64,000 nucleotides of DNA from Pseudoscleropodium purum (taxonomy: Eukaryota; Streptophyta; Bryopsida; Hypnales; Brachytheciaceae). The DNA lies in contig OZ017795.1 in NCBI GenBank assembly GCA_963969395.1, positions 4,216,001-4,280,000 on the forward strand, given 5' to 3'. This document shows positions 12,850-26,260 of this stretch, one piece after another. Position numbers and translations under genes: made by a program. Every line of letters starts with the position of its first letter. Position 1 is the stretch's first letter. The notes below the pieces were generated by a model. The model was not told the DNA's origin. It did not search any database and worked only from the letters and a program-made list of their open reading frames with translations.

Positions 12850-14300
12850 AGACTTTGCAGGTAATTCTTCTGATGAAGAAAATTGCGATTGGTTGCTTCT
12901 TAAGGAAGAGAATGAGCAATTGTCAGTTGGAGAATCCTTAGATTTGGAGCGGTATGAGTTTGACCATATGCACCGTGACCGCAAGCTAGCTATAGAAGAC
13001 ATTAGGAGTTAATATGCCAATTACAAGTGGAATCATAACCACTCTGATTTGTTAGGAGATTGGGCAACTTTTATAAGACCTTGTCCCGGTCCCACTCAAC
13101 GCTTTATGTGATACATTCAAGAACCTACCTACTTTTTTCATTATGGTGGTATGATGACACTGTAGAGACTATAATTAGGAAGAAAAACCTATATGCTATG
13201 CAATAGTGCACAGTTCCAAATGATCCCCAAAGAAGGGGCCATCCGCCTGATTCCAATGGGGGGCTACAATGGAAGCTTGTGACCTTAGTGGAGATGCGTG
13301 CGTTTTTTGGGGTTGTAATTTTGAAGGGATTGAAGGGATCATTGGTTATTCGCAATTATTGGAAGTGCAACTCCTTTTGGTGTTGTGGCTTGATTCCACG
13401 CGTCATGACTCAAAACATATTTGAGTCTTTGCTTAGGTGTATACGTTGTGTTGACAATGTAGAGGTCGTTTGTGACAAGAATAGTCCCTTGTTTGATAAA
13501 CTTGGAAAAGTTAGGTGGGTTTTACAATACTTTGTCAGTCATTCTCGCTAGCTCTTCAACTGTGAGAAATTCCTAACAACTAATGATATCATGATTGCAT
13601 TTCACAGTCGTTATTTCCCTTGTCGCATGTACATTCCAACAAAGCCGATGTAGTATGGTTTTAAAGTATGGCCTGTAATTTTGAATCCTAGTTGTTACAT
13701 ATATAATATTATTTCATATATAGGGAAAAGAGCCACTATAGATGAAGGGTACGCAGAACGAATAGTTTACAAATTGACTGAGGGTCTCAGCCACAAGGGC
13801 CATATTGTCATACGCAACAATTTGTTTACAAGTCTACTATTGTTAGATTCCCTGCTGCAACGTGGGGTTTATGGAACAGGGATTGTGAAGGTTGGTCGAA
13901 TTAGCTATCCGTCCAGTTTTAGTGGTTTTGTAAGAGACGAACAGCCAAGATCAACACTATTTTGGCAAATGCACAAAAGCTGACATATAACAGCAACAAC
14001 CTGGTTTGATTCGAAGTCTATAAGCTTTTTATCTACATCCGCTAATTCCATTGGTCTAGAAATTATTTTTAGATAGAGGAATGGAATTTGTGAAGAAATT
14101 AGTACAACTCCACAATAGGTTGAATACCAAAAGTATATGCAAGGAGTGGACCTCATAGACCAGATGAGGCATGACTACAATGTCCAATTCCATTTATTGA
14201 AGTAGTGGCATAAATTTTTTATTTTTTACTATAGATTCCTCTCTACAAAACGCATGGGTGTTATTCAAGGCAAAACAATATCGTGTTGCAAATGCAGACA
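12850..14300 (+). pseudogene. piggyBac-type transposase relic (DDE_Tnp_1_7 family)
   Basis: Read across frames, the plus strand gives the piggyBac transposase order: an acidic N-terminal segment (NSSDEENCDWLLLKEENEQL near 12,860-12,920), a GPTQRF-type segment near 13,090, the core start at 13,279-13,551 (VEMRAFFGVVILKGLKGS, IRNYWKCN, LLRCIRCVDN, FDKLGKVRW), then 13,681-13,983 (YIYNIISYIGKR, YKLTEGLSHKGHIVI, LLDSLLQRGVYGTG) and GVDLIDQMRHDYNVQFH near 14,140-14,200. Frameshifts and stops break it repeatedly (for example at 13,549, 13,981 and 14,071-14,118). Two of the aspartates expected from the family appear as Asn: the first lies in VILNPS, the second in VIRNNLFTS. The GVDxxD motif remains. 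The protein is therefore not functional. Known family: cut-and-paste transposases that insert at TTAA. I could not identify terminal repeats for this copy. Confidence 0.8.
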
Positions 14301-14640
14301 TAATATAGAATATACATATTCACATTTTTTAAATAGATTTGAATGTTTGTAACATTATAAAGAAGATGACATCATTTAAGGTGGCTTCAAGGTGACGCCT
14401 TCTCTTTGTCATTATAAACAACTATATAGAGAAGGATTCACTTGAAAGCTTCATCTCATTTAATATTTTTATTTTTTGTTTTTTTATTTTGATTGTATTA
14501 TGTCGAACTGGAGGTTTTTTTTGAGTCTCAACATGAAAAATCTCAACTAGAGCGTAAATTTGAATTTTCTTTATCGCAACTGTCGAATCAACCATAATTG
14601 TCATTGAATCTTTCATTACTACATGGGCAATAAAAAATAA

Positions 14641-14955
14641 AGTAGGCCATCTCAACCTCCGAAACAACCTCGTGTGAAGAAACAATGGCACGGTCATCTT
14701 CAATGTGACACTCTAGCATTGATGATTTTATTGCAGGTTGGATGTCTTAAGCTCAACAATCGTAAAGTCACATTTGAAGAATGTTTTGAAGGTTTAAACG
14801 ATGAGCAATATTATTACATGATGAAGCTTATTGAAGAGAGTCGTAGTCACCAACGATGGTTAGAAGGGCCAGTCAATCTTTTAACTAAGGCAGATCATGG
14901 CAATTATGTCGTTGCTACTGTCAAATGCATCTTCAAATTCTTGCAAATGAAGTGA
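14641..14955 (+). other. Small open frame of unknown identity
   Basis: A continuous plus-strand frame from 14,674 to the stop at 14,955 encodes about 93 residues, including KVTFEECFEGLNDEQYYYMM and a charged helical segment. Composition is protein-like and better than the surrounding low-complexity frames. It follows the piggyBac relic by about 350 bp. It could be a decayed exon of that element or an unrelated fragment; I do not recognise a family. Confidence 0.3.
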
Positions 14956-14959
14956 TATT

Positions 14960-17900
14960 TTGATTAGAGTTTTAATTTTCTACCTTTATTAGATATATAT
15001 TAAGTTTTTAGTTCTTCATTCCATAGTTAAAGTGATTTCCTATAATAATTTTGTATTTGTGAAGTAGTATGAACGAAATATTCAAATAGTTTGTCTTCTA
15101 GGTGAATTTGAAGTGAATTTCTTTCAAAGATAAAGATAAAGAGATAATTGTGGGGCTAAATAAGTGCTCATTTATTGATGTTGTAGCTTTGGGAGTGAGT
15201 TGGAGGCTGATCCCACTTGTTTGTGTGGTTAGAGTGAAGATAAGATGGAAAAAAAAATGGACACTATTCATCTTCTCTTCCATTGTAAGTTTAGGAAGAC
15301 TCTGAATGTTTAAAAGCATTGTGTTGTGAGTTTGAAGAAGTTTGAAATGAAATTTGCAAGAATTGTGTATCATAATGTTTAATTTTTAAATTGACCTCAC
15401 TTACTTGATTTGAAGTTGTAAATCAAAAGTTGTACTTGTTTGAGTGGAGGGAGGTTTGTTGCCTTCAAAATTAAAAGGCAGAAACTTCAACCAGCCATAA
15501 AAGATGGATAAGTTCTTGGTTTGCAATGAGATTTAGAGGGAGTGTATGAATTGTGTAAGATTTTTATAAAAATATCACTCATTCTATTTGGAGTTTGTAT
15601 GAGTGAGTTATGAGTGTAGAAGTAAAGGAAGGTCTGCTATCCTTCTTTTCTCAAGGCCAAAACTTTGAATGGCCATAGAAGTTAAATAGAGTTTTAGAAT
15701 TACTTGAAATTTGAAAGAAAAGTAGAAGTTTATTTTAGCTTCCCAAAAAACTATTACTCATCTCATCTAGAGCTGTAAAACAATGGCGGCACTCATCCAA
15801 AGTTCAGCTTGAGAATTGAAGATTGAAGTTGGAGATTGGAGGAAGTTTTGAAGACTTGTATGTGTATGTGGCTTGTGACTTTGTAAAATTTGTTGTTACG
15901 GGTGGCTTGAATTACACCAACACTAACCTCATTTTGTATTATGAGTGACGAAGTAGGATTAATTGCCTACATAGTTGAGAGTGGATGATGAAGTGAGGTT
16001 CATAACCTATATAGTTGAGACTTGCTTGTTTTTACAATTAAGCTTAGTTTTAAAGTTGGTCACTGGGAATTTGAAAGTTTAGGAGCCAAATTTTTGGACA
16101 GTTCAACTTGTGGTTTCGTCGTCCCATTTTACCCGTCTGAAGCTTTGGAATCTTATCACACACCTTAAACCTTATACTTATTTAAAATCAGCCAATATAG
16201 GATAGGTCAACAGATAACAGTTCGAAAAAGGTTTAGAAGATTCGACGTTTAAGTCAAAGTAGAGTGAATCTTTGAGTAAAGAGTTCACTTTTGTTTTTTA
16301 TCATCTTACAATTTCCTTCATTCCCAAGCCATTTTTTATTGAAGCCAAAATCTCTATGATTTTCCAAGTCAAACGCTCTCAATACGACACCGAGAAGCTT
16401 GTGGACTAGGGGGGCACAAACTCACTTGCAAAAGTTTTTATTACAACATTGCAAAAGAGCTCATTTTGCCACTAATTTGCCTTCCATTCACTTGTAACCT
16501 TTGCAATAAAAATCTGCACCTCATGCATTGTAGTTTGGCCCACCCTATACTATGACGTTGTTGTATGATTTATAAACGAAAGCAAAGTCGTCATTGTAGG
16601 GCCTATGGAATGTTTATGTACAATGAACCTTGCTTCTTGAAAGCACCCGTTGGTAGGAAGTGGACTCTCCATCTCTCTCAATGATTTAACAAGTGGTTTT
16701 TTCTATAGCGTTGTTGATTTCAATATCCAACCAATTTTCTGGCTTAGTCAATTACAGCAGTCAAAATTCTGAAGGTAGTATGGACTCGGCTAAAGACGAT
16801 GACTGGGTAACTTGGACCGCAGCTGAACTCCATGGTTGGTAGAACGTGAATGTGCTCCAAAATCAATAGCGGAAAGCCAAACTAGTGGAGGCAAGAGCAG
16901 TACTTTTAGATTCTTTAGTGTCTCTATTCGACTTTGATTTCATAAAGGTGTATGTTTTAAGAGATGGTTGTCTACAATTTTTAAGTTGTAGGGGTGCAAG
17001 ATTTTGGGTTTGTGATCATGTTGCAGGACTCGTACAAAGGTTCCTCCTCGTGACTTGTTGTGTTTGAAGATTTCTTAGTTTTTGTAGAACATGGACTTTG
17101 TAGGCTTGAGAAGTATGATCTTTCAACTTGTTGAAGATCTTTAAGTTCATTTTGCTTATTGGAAGAATCCATTGTAGGAATCCATTGTAGCATTCAATCA
17201 CATAAAAAATAAAGACAATCGTTTATCAAGAAATCGTGGGAATGAAGGAGTGTTCCAAAAGGTTGTAATGTTGTAGTGGTGTCAATATGATAAGTGCATC
17301 GACTCTCTAGGCTTGTTCGGCATCACATTTTGAATTCCTGCCATACTTGAAGTTTAGTTGATGGGGATTCTTTGGTTGACCATGGCAATTACTCTTATTG
17401 TTGTCATGGAAGATCTTGTGATTGCGGTAGCAACTCAGAGCTACATGAATAGGGTGCTTCTGTTTTGATTTCATATTCAGTGTTGATGCCAACTCTCAAA
17501 GTTTTTCCACATGCAGAAGGCGGTGGTTCAGCTCATGTCTTATTAGGTGGTAAGGACCAAGTAGTGCACTGCTTTTAGCGTCCACCCACACTAATTAGCA
17601 GATAGAAGTCTTACTGCCAATTCCATATTCGCATTTCAGCCCCAGTTGGTCGTCGCAGGTCACATTACTGTCCTGCACTAGGAGTCACGCATGTCCTTCT
17701 TACTGAATTGGTGTTTTTAGACCTCACAAATTCACATTCAGGCGGAAGACTCAAACTTCCCCACATGCTGCAAGTGGGGCCCCGATTTCTGATCCACATC
17801 ACATGCACTGAAGTCACAAATCATGAGGAACAGGAAACGCAATGCTTTTTCCCTCAAAGTTCCCAACAATCAAACTTTATGATCTCACAGCATGGTGCAT

Positions 17901-20900
17901 TATTTCCCAATCAGTCAAAAACTACCACATCGCACTCAAAGCTTCTTTGCACATCAGCCGTGAATTTTGTTTAATTTTAGTTAATTTCCTGCTAGGTTCA
18001 TTGAAGTGTCAGACTACTTTTCTGATACGTTTCATACATTGTTCAAGCCAGGGTGGTGAGGGGTTAATGGGGATAAACCCAACTGGTTGTACCCCTCTTT
18101 GAATGTACCCCAAAATTCTTGAAAGAATGCGTGTCAGTGCTCATTGCAAAACAAATGTCCTTAAAATCTCCCTGAGGAACCAACCTTGTGTAGGAATTTT
18201 GAAATTTTTTTGACAGACCTTTTCACCTTTTATTATCAGAGACTGCCACCCATTCAATGAGCGATAACTTACTTCAGTTCTTAACTCTCAGAAAGGTAAG
18301 TTAGTCTGCTCATTAAGTGACCATTTAAGAGCTGATTTCCTTTGGGGGGAGCTAAATTTCTTGAAACAATTTTCAGCAAATTTTTAGAGGAAGAAAAATG
18401 AAAATGGCATCTAACCCAAGTTGTTCCATATTTTTTGGACCTTTGTAAAATTAGTTACAAATTTTTGAAGTTGAAATGCAGTGGTCACTAAAAGTGACCA
18501 CCTCCTAAGATGTACACTACTAGTACATTAAAGAAAGCAAAATGTACTTTTGTGTCATGATCACTTTTAGAACATGGGCGCATTTAGAACAGACTACTAT
18601 ATTAGTGTACCTTGTGCCATTGTCACAATCAAAAGAAAAGTAAAAGTAATTTTCTAATTTATACAAACTTCAAAATACAATAACTTTCGTACCATAGGTT
18701 GAAACATCACAAAACAAAGCATATGTATTCCTACTCATAAAGAGCGTTCCAACAATATTAGAATGTCACTAGGAGATGTTCAATCATGGAGATCTCACTT
18801 TCTACAAACAAAACAAATATCCTAACTTAAGGTATAGATTTAACCATGAAAAGATGAACCTATGAGTGACCACATATTCAAGCTACACAATCTTTCACTT
18901 TATTTTATGTCATTTTGCAACTTTGTATAAACCAAAAAATTTACACTAGGATTTCACTACTCTCGACACTACAAGTGATGCCTAACTAAAGGTTTTTGGG
19001 CCTCATATATTGGATTGGTAGAAAGACCTCCACAATGAAAATTTTCACATGGTTATTGAAGTCCTTAAATCAATGGATTTCTATTGCTAATTAATTTTTT
19101 GTTGTTATTTTTCATCTATTTATTAATAATAATATTTAAAATATAGGATATTTTTAGAAATATTGACCACAATATAGAAAAATGATTTTGCAATGATCAT
19201 AGAATGCTGATTTTCTAATTTAGGATGATACAATAAAAAAAATATGCACCATTATATTCTATATTGCTACATAAACGTATAAAGAGGTTTAAAAAAAATT
19301 TTGAATATTAATTGCATTCAATGAATTGTTTCACTTTTTTTCACACAAATTCATGATAATTTCAAATTCCCCCTCCCCCCTTTCTAAAATATATGAAATT
19401 TTTACAACTAATAAAAGACATTTAATCACACCTTTGAAAAATAAATTTTAGAAACCACATTTGTAGGTACTTGTAGAATCAAGTTTGAAAAAATTATTAT
19501 AGGCTTGGTCTTTGAGGATTAAATGTCAATTGACACATAAATTTGAGCAACTATGTATTCATTATACTTGAGTTTGAAGGAATAAGTTGACCAATTGTTG
19601 GCATTGAACTCTATATTTATTAATATCTACAAAGATTTGGCATCAATGGTTGCACAACGGATCCTTTCAATTCTCATATTGGTTTTGAAAACTAATTCAA
19701 CCTCAAAGGTTTCCATTGATTCCATCAAAAAACTTTTCATTTCCTTCAATTAAAAAGATTGATGCTTTCTACGCTTCAATTTTAGTTATATAACTTCAAA
19801 ATTCCATTATTGTTGTTATGGTTTCAACATTCCATTGTTTTCATCTTGGCTTCATTTGACCATTTTGGGTATGGTTTCTTTCCACCATTTTTTTTGTTGC
19901 GACTTCAAATAGACTCTATGGTCACAAATTAGACTCTATATTTGTCAATACAATATCCTCAAAGGTCACTCCAAAAATTGGCTACACTAGTTTCAACTCA
20001 AAGTTGATCATTGGAATTTTATAGGAGTTTGAACTTCGAGTTTAAAACTATGGATTGCTAATATTCTAGTTCTTAAGAGACATAGTAAAAAAAATTACAC
20101 CATAATATTATTCATTATATTATAAAACTACAAAGAGTTTATTTGATTTTTTGAGTATCAATTGCATTTTATATGAATTATTTTACTTATAATTCATAAA
20201 TTAATGGTATTTTCAGAAAATTCCACAAAAAAATGAATTCTTCTTACAATTAATAGAAGTCATTTAATCAAATGTTTTAAGAAATAAATACAAAAAATCA
20301 CATTTATAGGTACTTACAAATAAAGTTTGAAAACATGTTATTAGATTTGTCCTTTGAAGGTTATAAGTATGTAAACTTTAGTTAACTTGGAGGTCTTAGC
20401 AACTATGAACTCATTACAATAGAATTTAGAGGTGTATGTTGACCAATAGCTAGTATTGCACCTACATTAGTTAATACAAAAACTTCAAAGATCTACATTC
20501 CAAACTCTTTCGCCTTTGTTTTATAAATTAATTGAAACCAAAAGGTTCTCATTGGTTCTCTCAAAATCTTTTGAATTTTTTCAATTGAATAGACATAATG
20601 GGCTTCAATTTTAGTCTAGTGAATTGGAAATTCTATTATTTTTGTTTTATCTTCATTCTACTAATTTTATTTTAGCTCCATTCCATCATTTTCATCTTGG
20701 TTTCATTTTGTGCAAGCTTCATTTCATCATTCCAACCATTGCTTCAATTTTAATTGTGGCTTCAAATCCCCCTATGGTTGCAAAGTAGCCCCTAGCTATA
20801 TATGCCAATACCAATCATCATGAACAAGCACTTTATTTACACCAACTTTCCTTGAACTATAATAAAATATTGAATGAATTTTAGGAATTTTTCAATTTTT

Positions 20901-20990
20901 CCAATTTAAATAGAAGATATACTTGATAAAAATTATTTCACCGGTTGGACCCAAATTCAAAAATATCATTTTTATGGATAAAATTCTTGT
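14960..20990. other. Spacer; GC-richer block at 16.4-18.2 kb without recognised genes
   Basis: Positions 16.4-18.2 kb have visibly higher GC than the flanks and contain short open frames (16885-17067, 17708-17974), but no motif is recognisable; this may be a dead gene or an old retroelement. Near 15,947 and 15,989 a stretch of about 34 bp ending in tatagttgaga is repeated in tandem with substitutions. The rest is AT-rich spacer. Confidence 0.45.
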
Positions 20991-21003
20991 TCAAGAATAT
21001 AGA

Positions 21004-21720
21004 GTAATCCCTAAATGCCTAAATTATGTTTTTTGGCAACATAGAAATTTTGGGCAGCTCATTACAAATGGAATTTTTATTTTTTTCTTTGAAAATTTCA
21101 CACGACATATGCCCAAGGAGTAGCTTTAAGGCCCAACAATTTTCATAACTTTTGACTACATCGTTAAAATATTATTTTATAATATGTAATTTGTAATGCT
21201 AGGTGGGCAGTCCAAAAAATTCTTAAAAAAACAATTTTTTAAGAAATGAAAATTTGAAATTATTTTCTAAATTTATATATTTGTGGAAAGCTTTGGATCA
21301 TTATATTTTTATTTATGAGATGAAAGTTATGAAATGTTCTAGTTTGTGGGTAGTTATAGATTTTCTACTCTAAAATAAACTCTGGAGTCTTTTGTTTAAC
21401 TAAGTTTTAAATATTAAAAAAAAATCAAATCCTAAGATCTAAATTTTTTATTAAAACATTACAACCATTGGGTTGACATTTTTCAATTCCATAACTAAAT
21501 TTTTAACAATTTAGTATTTTGAATTATTTTCTACTTCTTTCTATTTACTATTTTTTTCCTATATGTTGCACAATTCCAAGTGATATAAATTTTTTCAAGC
21601 ATGTTGCCAACTTGCCTTGAAGAATGAATCCAAAGAAGAACCACCATTTTGGACATTTTTCATGCAAATGTGATCTTGTGAAGTGCGGTTGCTCGATTTT
21701 TCGCAAGGCCTAAAAAAAGA
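21004..21720 (+). repeat. TTAA-started dispersed repeat, copy 1
   Basis: From about 21,004 (gtaatccctaaatgcc, a degraded TTAACCCC-like start) this copy aligns by eye with the copy at 52,600 and with the start of one at 63,450. Shared landmarks in order are ttgggcagctcatta, aaggcccaacaatttt, cataacttttgactacat, aaagctttggatcatt, tagttatagatt, ctctaaaataaac, acattacaaccattggg and ttcctatatgtt. There is no coding capacity. Homology seems to start at the TTAA-like tetranucleotide, which suggests a non-autonomous piggyBac-like element; that assignment is inferred. Confidence 0.65.
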
Positions 21721-21914
21721 ATTTTTGTCTTTTCAAATGCTAATATCTAGCAATTTTCATGGTGGAAATTTTTGAAATTTATTACACATCTTTTCAAACA
21801 AGATTACTATAAGATCCTACGATTACATGTGTCCAAAAATATTTTTTCTCTAAAATTTGGTACTTGCATTAGAAATGGCAGTTTTAAAGCATTTTTGATC
21901 ATTAGGAAAAATCT

Positions 21915-22185
21915 GAGCCTTGTGGAGGGTCAATAAGAAATCTATTTTTGGCACCCCATAGTGCAATTACAGAAAAATAAAAGAATAATTTTTTTGGAAA
22001 AAATATTAAAAAAATAAAAAAATATCAAAAAAGTATGAAAACCTAGCGTGGTGTTGACGTAGCACAAGTAGTGCTACATCAGCAAGTTTCATTAAAAAAT
22101 ATAAAACTAAGGAATTTCCTCTCTAATCACACTAAGGTAGTTGTGGGCAGTTCCAAATTGGCAGACCTCCCAAGGCCTAAAATTT
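21915..22185 (-). mobile_element. MITE family B, copy 1
   Basis: Read in reverse complement this segment matches 40,150-40,380. Shared parts are gcacccc...gtgcaatta at one end, an A/T-rich run, a core palindrome (22,053-22,083, gttgacgtagca ... tgctacatcagc) and ggaatttcctctctaat near the other end. No coding capacity. Boundaries are approximate. Confidence 0.6.
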
Positions 22186-24840
22186 TTTGTAATGGAAAAC
22201 ATAGTCCAAAACATTTAGAAGTTATACATCTTCATGAATTCAACATCTTCTTCTTTTAAAAAGTCAATAATATTGATAGTGATATGTATTAGGCACTCAA
22301 GGTGTATAGTGACACTTTGTGTCACTATGCACTCCCCCCCTCAATTTTTATTTAAAATTTTTTATTTTACCACCCCCACTCACCCCCATCTATCATTTAG
22401 AATTTGATTTAAATTTTTTTATCTCATCCCCCCTCACCCCCACCCCCTCTTGTAATCTTCAGAATTAAAGTTCTTGACAAACAATATGGGACAATTGATC
22501 TTGTATCCAATATTGTATCCATATTCAGTACCCGTATTCAATATCCATATTTAGTACACGTATTTAATACTCATACCCAGTATCCATACCCGTATTCGTA
22601 TTCATATTCAGTATTTGTATTTTATATTTGAACAGCTCAGATTAAATTTCACAAGATCAACATCTTGTGATTTTTTGAGAAATCAACGTCAATTTTGAGG
22701 GTAAGCATTTTTTTTCAAAAAATCAACGGCTCACAAATTTTTTGAGAGAAGAGGGGGGGAACTAATGGGAAACTGGGGTGGAAGGCGAGTTTCAATATAT
22801 AGTAAGACCATATCTAACTTCATTTACTAAAAATGCATTTAAATAACTTTCCCTAAAAAAATTGGATGAAAAATTGTTTATTTCTATTCTACAAGCCCTC
22901 ATGAAACCATTCAAAGAATACAAAATGTTTTTTGTTCATTCAAGGGTTAATCTTGTCTAAATGACAATGGATAGTTTCCATCCACATTCATGTAGTTCTA
23001 CAAGTTTTTGGTGGTCTCACTAGTCAATATAGCTCATTTCGATGCATTTGGATTATTTTGGGATTTTATTGATAGTGATGAAAACAAATCTCCATCTAGT
23101 ATATTATTATTAGTTTTAGTTCATTTGACGAGACTAAAGATGGCTTAAGATTTTTAAATTCAGAATCTTATATTTGATTGATATTATAAGTTCAAAACCT
23201 ATTATAGACCATGGAATAATGCTTCATTATTATTTTTGGTGACATAAACAATTTTCATTGATAATAATATTCTTCATTAATAAATAGATCTTTGGTAAAA
23301 AAATGAATGTTTTCATTGCATTTTATAGTTATGTAAATTTTCTTGACAATGTCTTCATAAAACTATCATAAATTCAAATTTTCAGCAAAATTTGAGGTTG
23401 GATTTTAAAGTAAATCAAAAGTGCAAAAATTGAATGTAAATAAAAAAGCTTGATTCTATAGTATTAGGTTGGCATTTAGGGGAGTTAAGAAAATCCCAAA
23501 TAATATTAGAAAATATAAGGTATGTGCACTTATAATTATCAATGCCCCAAATGCAACATCTATATTTGATACAAACCAAAAGATACACGAAATTTAGATA
23601 TTCATGACACATTATGTACTCAATAAGAACGTAAGTGCCTTGGCACAAAGAATCCTTTAAAACTTATTCATACATTGTCCAAATGGTACATGCTAAAGTA
23701 TGTTAAAATCCTCTTTTTGTATTTGCAAATAACATTCAATGGAATCAATTTATGTATTATAAGTAAACTCAATTAATGTTATAGATATAATTGCACATGT
23801 GCAATGTATGGAAGCACAATGCAAAAGGTGTCCTTGTTTTGGGACTGTACAGGCCTTGAAAATTCCATAGTCAATCACAAAGCCTACATAGTTAAAGTGT
23901 ACAACTAGTTTCAAAGCACCTATAGAAAACAACCTTTACCATTACCTTGCATGAAAAACTATGTGCCTCTATTCCTTTGGCTCTTAATTACTTATTTTTT
24001 TTAGTTAGATAGCTATGCAACTTCTTCATAGTAGCTTCTACTTGTACAAGCCTACTCCCTTTTGTCAAGGCCAAAAAATGAGAAAAATGAATCCTTAGCA
24101 CGAGATATTTTTTTTTGGCAAATTTTTCTTGAATCTTATCTTGTTTTGGCACCAACTACTTTAATGCAAAAAAATGGGTGAAAATGGATGAAATTATGAG
24201 ACCTTTCTTCAAAAAATATTATATTTGCTAATAGTTGGATATTAGTTACTAACAATAAGTAAGTTTGTAAATGAATTTACATGTGTGAAGAATTCTATCC
24301 ATTTTCGCCCTTCCCTTCCCTTCTAAGAATGTTTTCCAAGGTGCAAAATGCTTTAAAGTACCAACAAAAAAAAAAAAAAATAGTTGCCTTGGCACCTACT
24401 TCCTTGTTCAATAAAAAAGAATGAAAAAAACAAAGTTACATGTCATAAATAATTGCTTAGCACTCATGACCTTGCTCAATAAAAAGAAAAAGAAAAACAA
24501 AGTTTTGTGTCATTGCCATCATGCTTCATCCTTGCCCAACATTCCCCTTATGGAGTTTTATTGAGCGATTTTTTTGTTGAATAGCAATGAATTTTTTTCA
24601 GGGAATATTTTGGCAAGGTATTCTCACTTTCACAGTGCTTGAAATCGCAAACTAAAACAATCAAATCTTAGGACCATATCACTCTAATTTGGATGAATGT
24701 ACACTCTTTTTGATGATTAAATGAAATTTCATCCATATATTGTAGGTTTCATGTATTTCCATGAATGTAAATAGCTTCCTCGCTTTCTGCACTGCCCATA
24801 GTAAATGAAAAAAATCAACTGATCTTCCTCTGTCCCAACT
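22186..24840. other. Spacer with C-rich patches and a minisatellite
   Basis: At 22,325-22,445 the plus strand has several runs of C within poly-pyrimidine. A 13-bp-unit tandem array follows at 22,516. From 22.7 to 24.8 kb the sequence is AT-rich with no supported gene. Confidence 0.55.
22516..22630. repeat. Minisatellite, 13/26-bp period
   Basis: Units such as tatccatattcag and tacccgtattcaa alternate. Unit pairs start at 22,516, 22,542 and 22,568 (26-bp spacing), with further half units at 22,581 and 22,599. The general 13-mer is roughly YAYYCRTAYYYAR. Confidence 0.75.
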
Positions 24841-26260
24841 AAAAATACCCACCCAAACATCCTATTTTCAACTTCGGCAATACCACAACGCAGTGCAGGA
24901 GCTCCAGTGCATTTTTAGAATCCTGTCAGGCCTGAAAACCTGGCGCACATGCCATTCCGAGCCCCACAGGCCACAGCCACAGCCAAGCACTCGCGCATTG
25001 AACAATTCCACCCAAAACCAGACGTCTGCTTCTTCGGAGCGGCAAGCAACAGTAGTAATGCAACACCATCGTCATCGTCATCGTCATCATCACCATCACC
25101 AAGAAACAAGCGCACGGCGGGTGAGATTCTTTCACTGCAACTGAGCCCTCCTGCCGAAATTTGCGCGATGCATTCCCTTGTTGCCTTGTTGTTGCTGCTT
25201 TGGCTTTTTGTCTATTTCGGCATCAATGAGATTCTCTCGGTGTCCGCAGGTGGATGACTGACACGGTGTTCTCGGTGGGTGAGGACGGGAACTGCTTGCT
25301 TTTTCTCATGGTAGCTTTTCGCACAGTTCGAGGTTGGTTCTTTGCAATCAGTAGCTGCCTGGTGTTTCTTTCGCGGCTCTTTCTTTTGAGGTGTGAGTTT
25401 ATTGTATTTTTAGGCGCTTGCTTTTTCTCCTTGCTCTGGGCTACTCGGTTTTCTCCGATGGGAAGAGTTTATGAGGACTTGGTTTTCATTGTATTTTTGC
25501 ATCCGTGGTCGGAACTGTAGAGGTTTGGGGAAGCTTCGCAGTCCTCTCCGACTAACCTGTTTACCTTTTAAAACCCAGCTTCGTCTATATAGTTGACGCC
25601 CTACTTGCCCGCTCTTTTGGAGCTTGGAATCGTTGTGAGTACTCGTGAAGCGCTTGAGCCGTTCGGGTAGCCTGGTCGGTGGCAAATAATGACCTGGAGC
25701 ACATGAAACATTCTTTGGTATCGAAACGTGCGAGCATAGTAGGGTATTTTAGTGGGTCCCCTCGTGTGCCGATCAGTCAAGTCAATATGCTTCCGACCAG
25801 TATGTTGATTGAATTCCTTTGAAGAGAAAAATACTATCCGTGAGTTTGGTTTTCTTGAAATTGGGTACTTCTGGTGCCGGCCGAACCTTTGACGCGCTGT
25901 TGTGAATCTTCGGTAGGTGGGGATGTTGGTCAGCTCGCATATTCCTGAATGCGATTCCGTGTCGTTTTCTTACTAAAGTGCAGTCTTATTACTCTAGTGG
26001 GCCCTTTCATCAATTGCTACTCATCAGGAAACCTTCATTGTTGCCTCTTTTTTTTGAGTTTTCTTGGTTAATTTACTTCGAGCTATGTTGCCGCATATCC
26101 TGATTGTGGAGTTTGCATGTACAGGCCATGATTGAATTAGTATTCGTGTCCCCGCGGTTGCAAGTGGCCCATACGATGGTGGCTGTAGTGAATTTATGTC
26201 TCTGCTGATTACTCTGTACATTTGAGGTGGAGATAGTCCTGTTCTGGAGGACGCGTAGCC
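24841..26260 (+). promoter_or_regulatory. Probable promoter and 5' untranslated region of the PLAC8 gene
   Basis: GC content rises sharply near 24,880 and stays high to the start codon at 26,261. A CATCGT/CATCAC trinucleotide-type repeat lies at about 25,066-25,100, common in plant 5' leaders. A possible leader intron could run from the gtgaga at about 25,119 to the tccgcag before 25,251, and other splice pairs are possible. No convincing TATA box was identified. Transcription start and leader splicing are inferred. Confidence 0.4.

Noticed and set aside
24915..25135. Asp-rich and Met-rich minus-strand frames opposite the PLAC8 leader.
   Set aside because: They are antisense readings of the CATCGT/CATCAC repeat.
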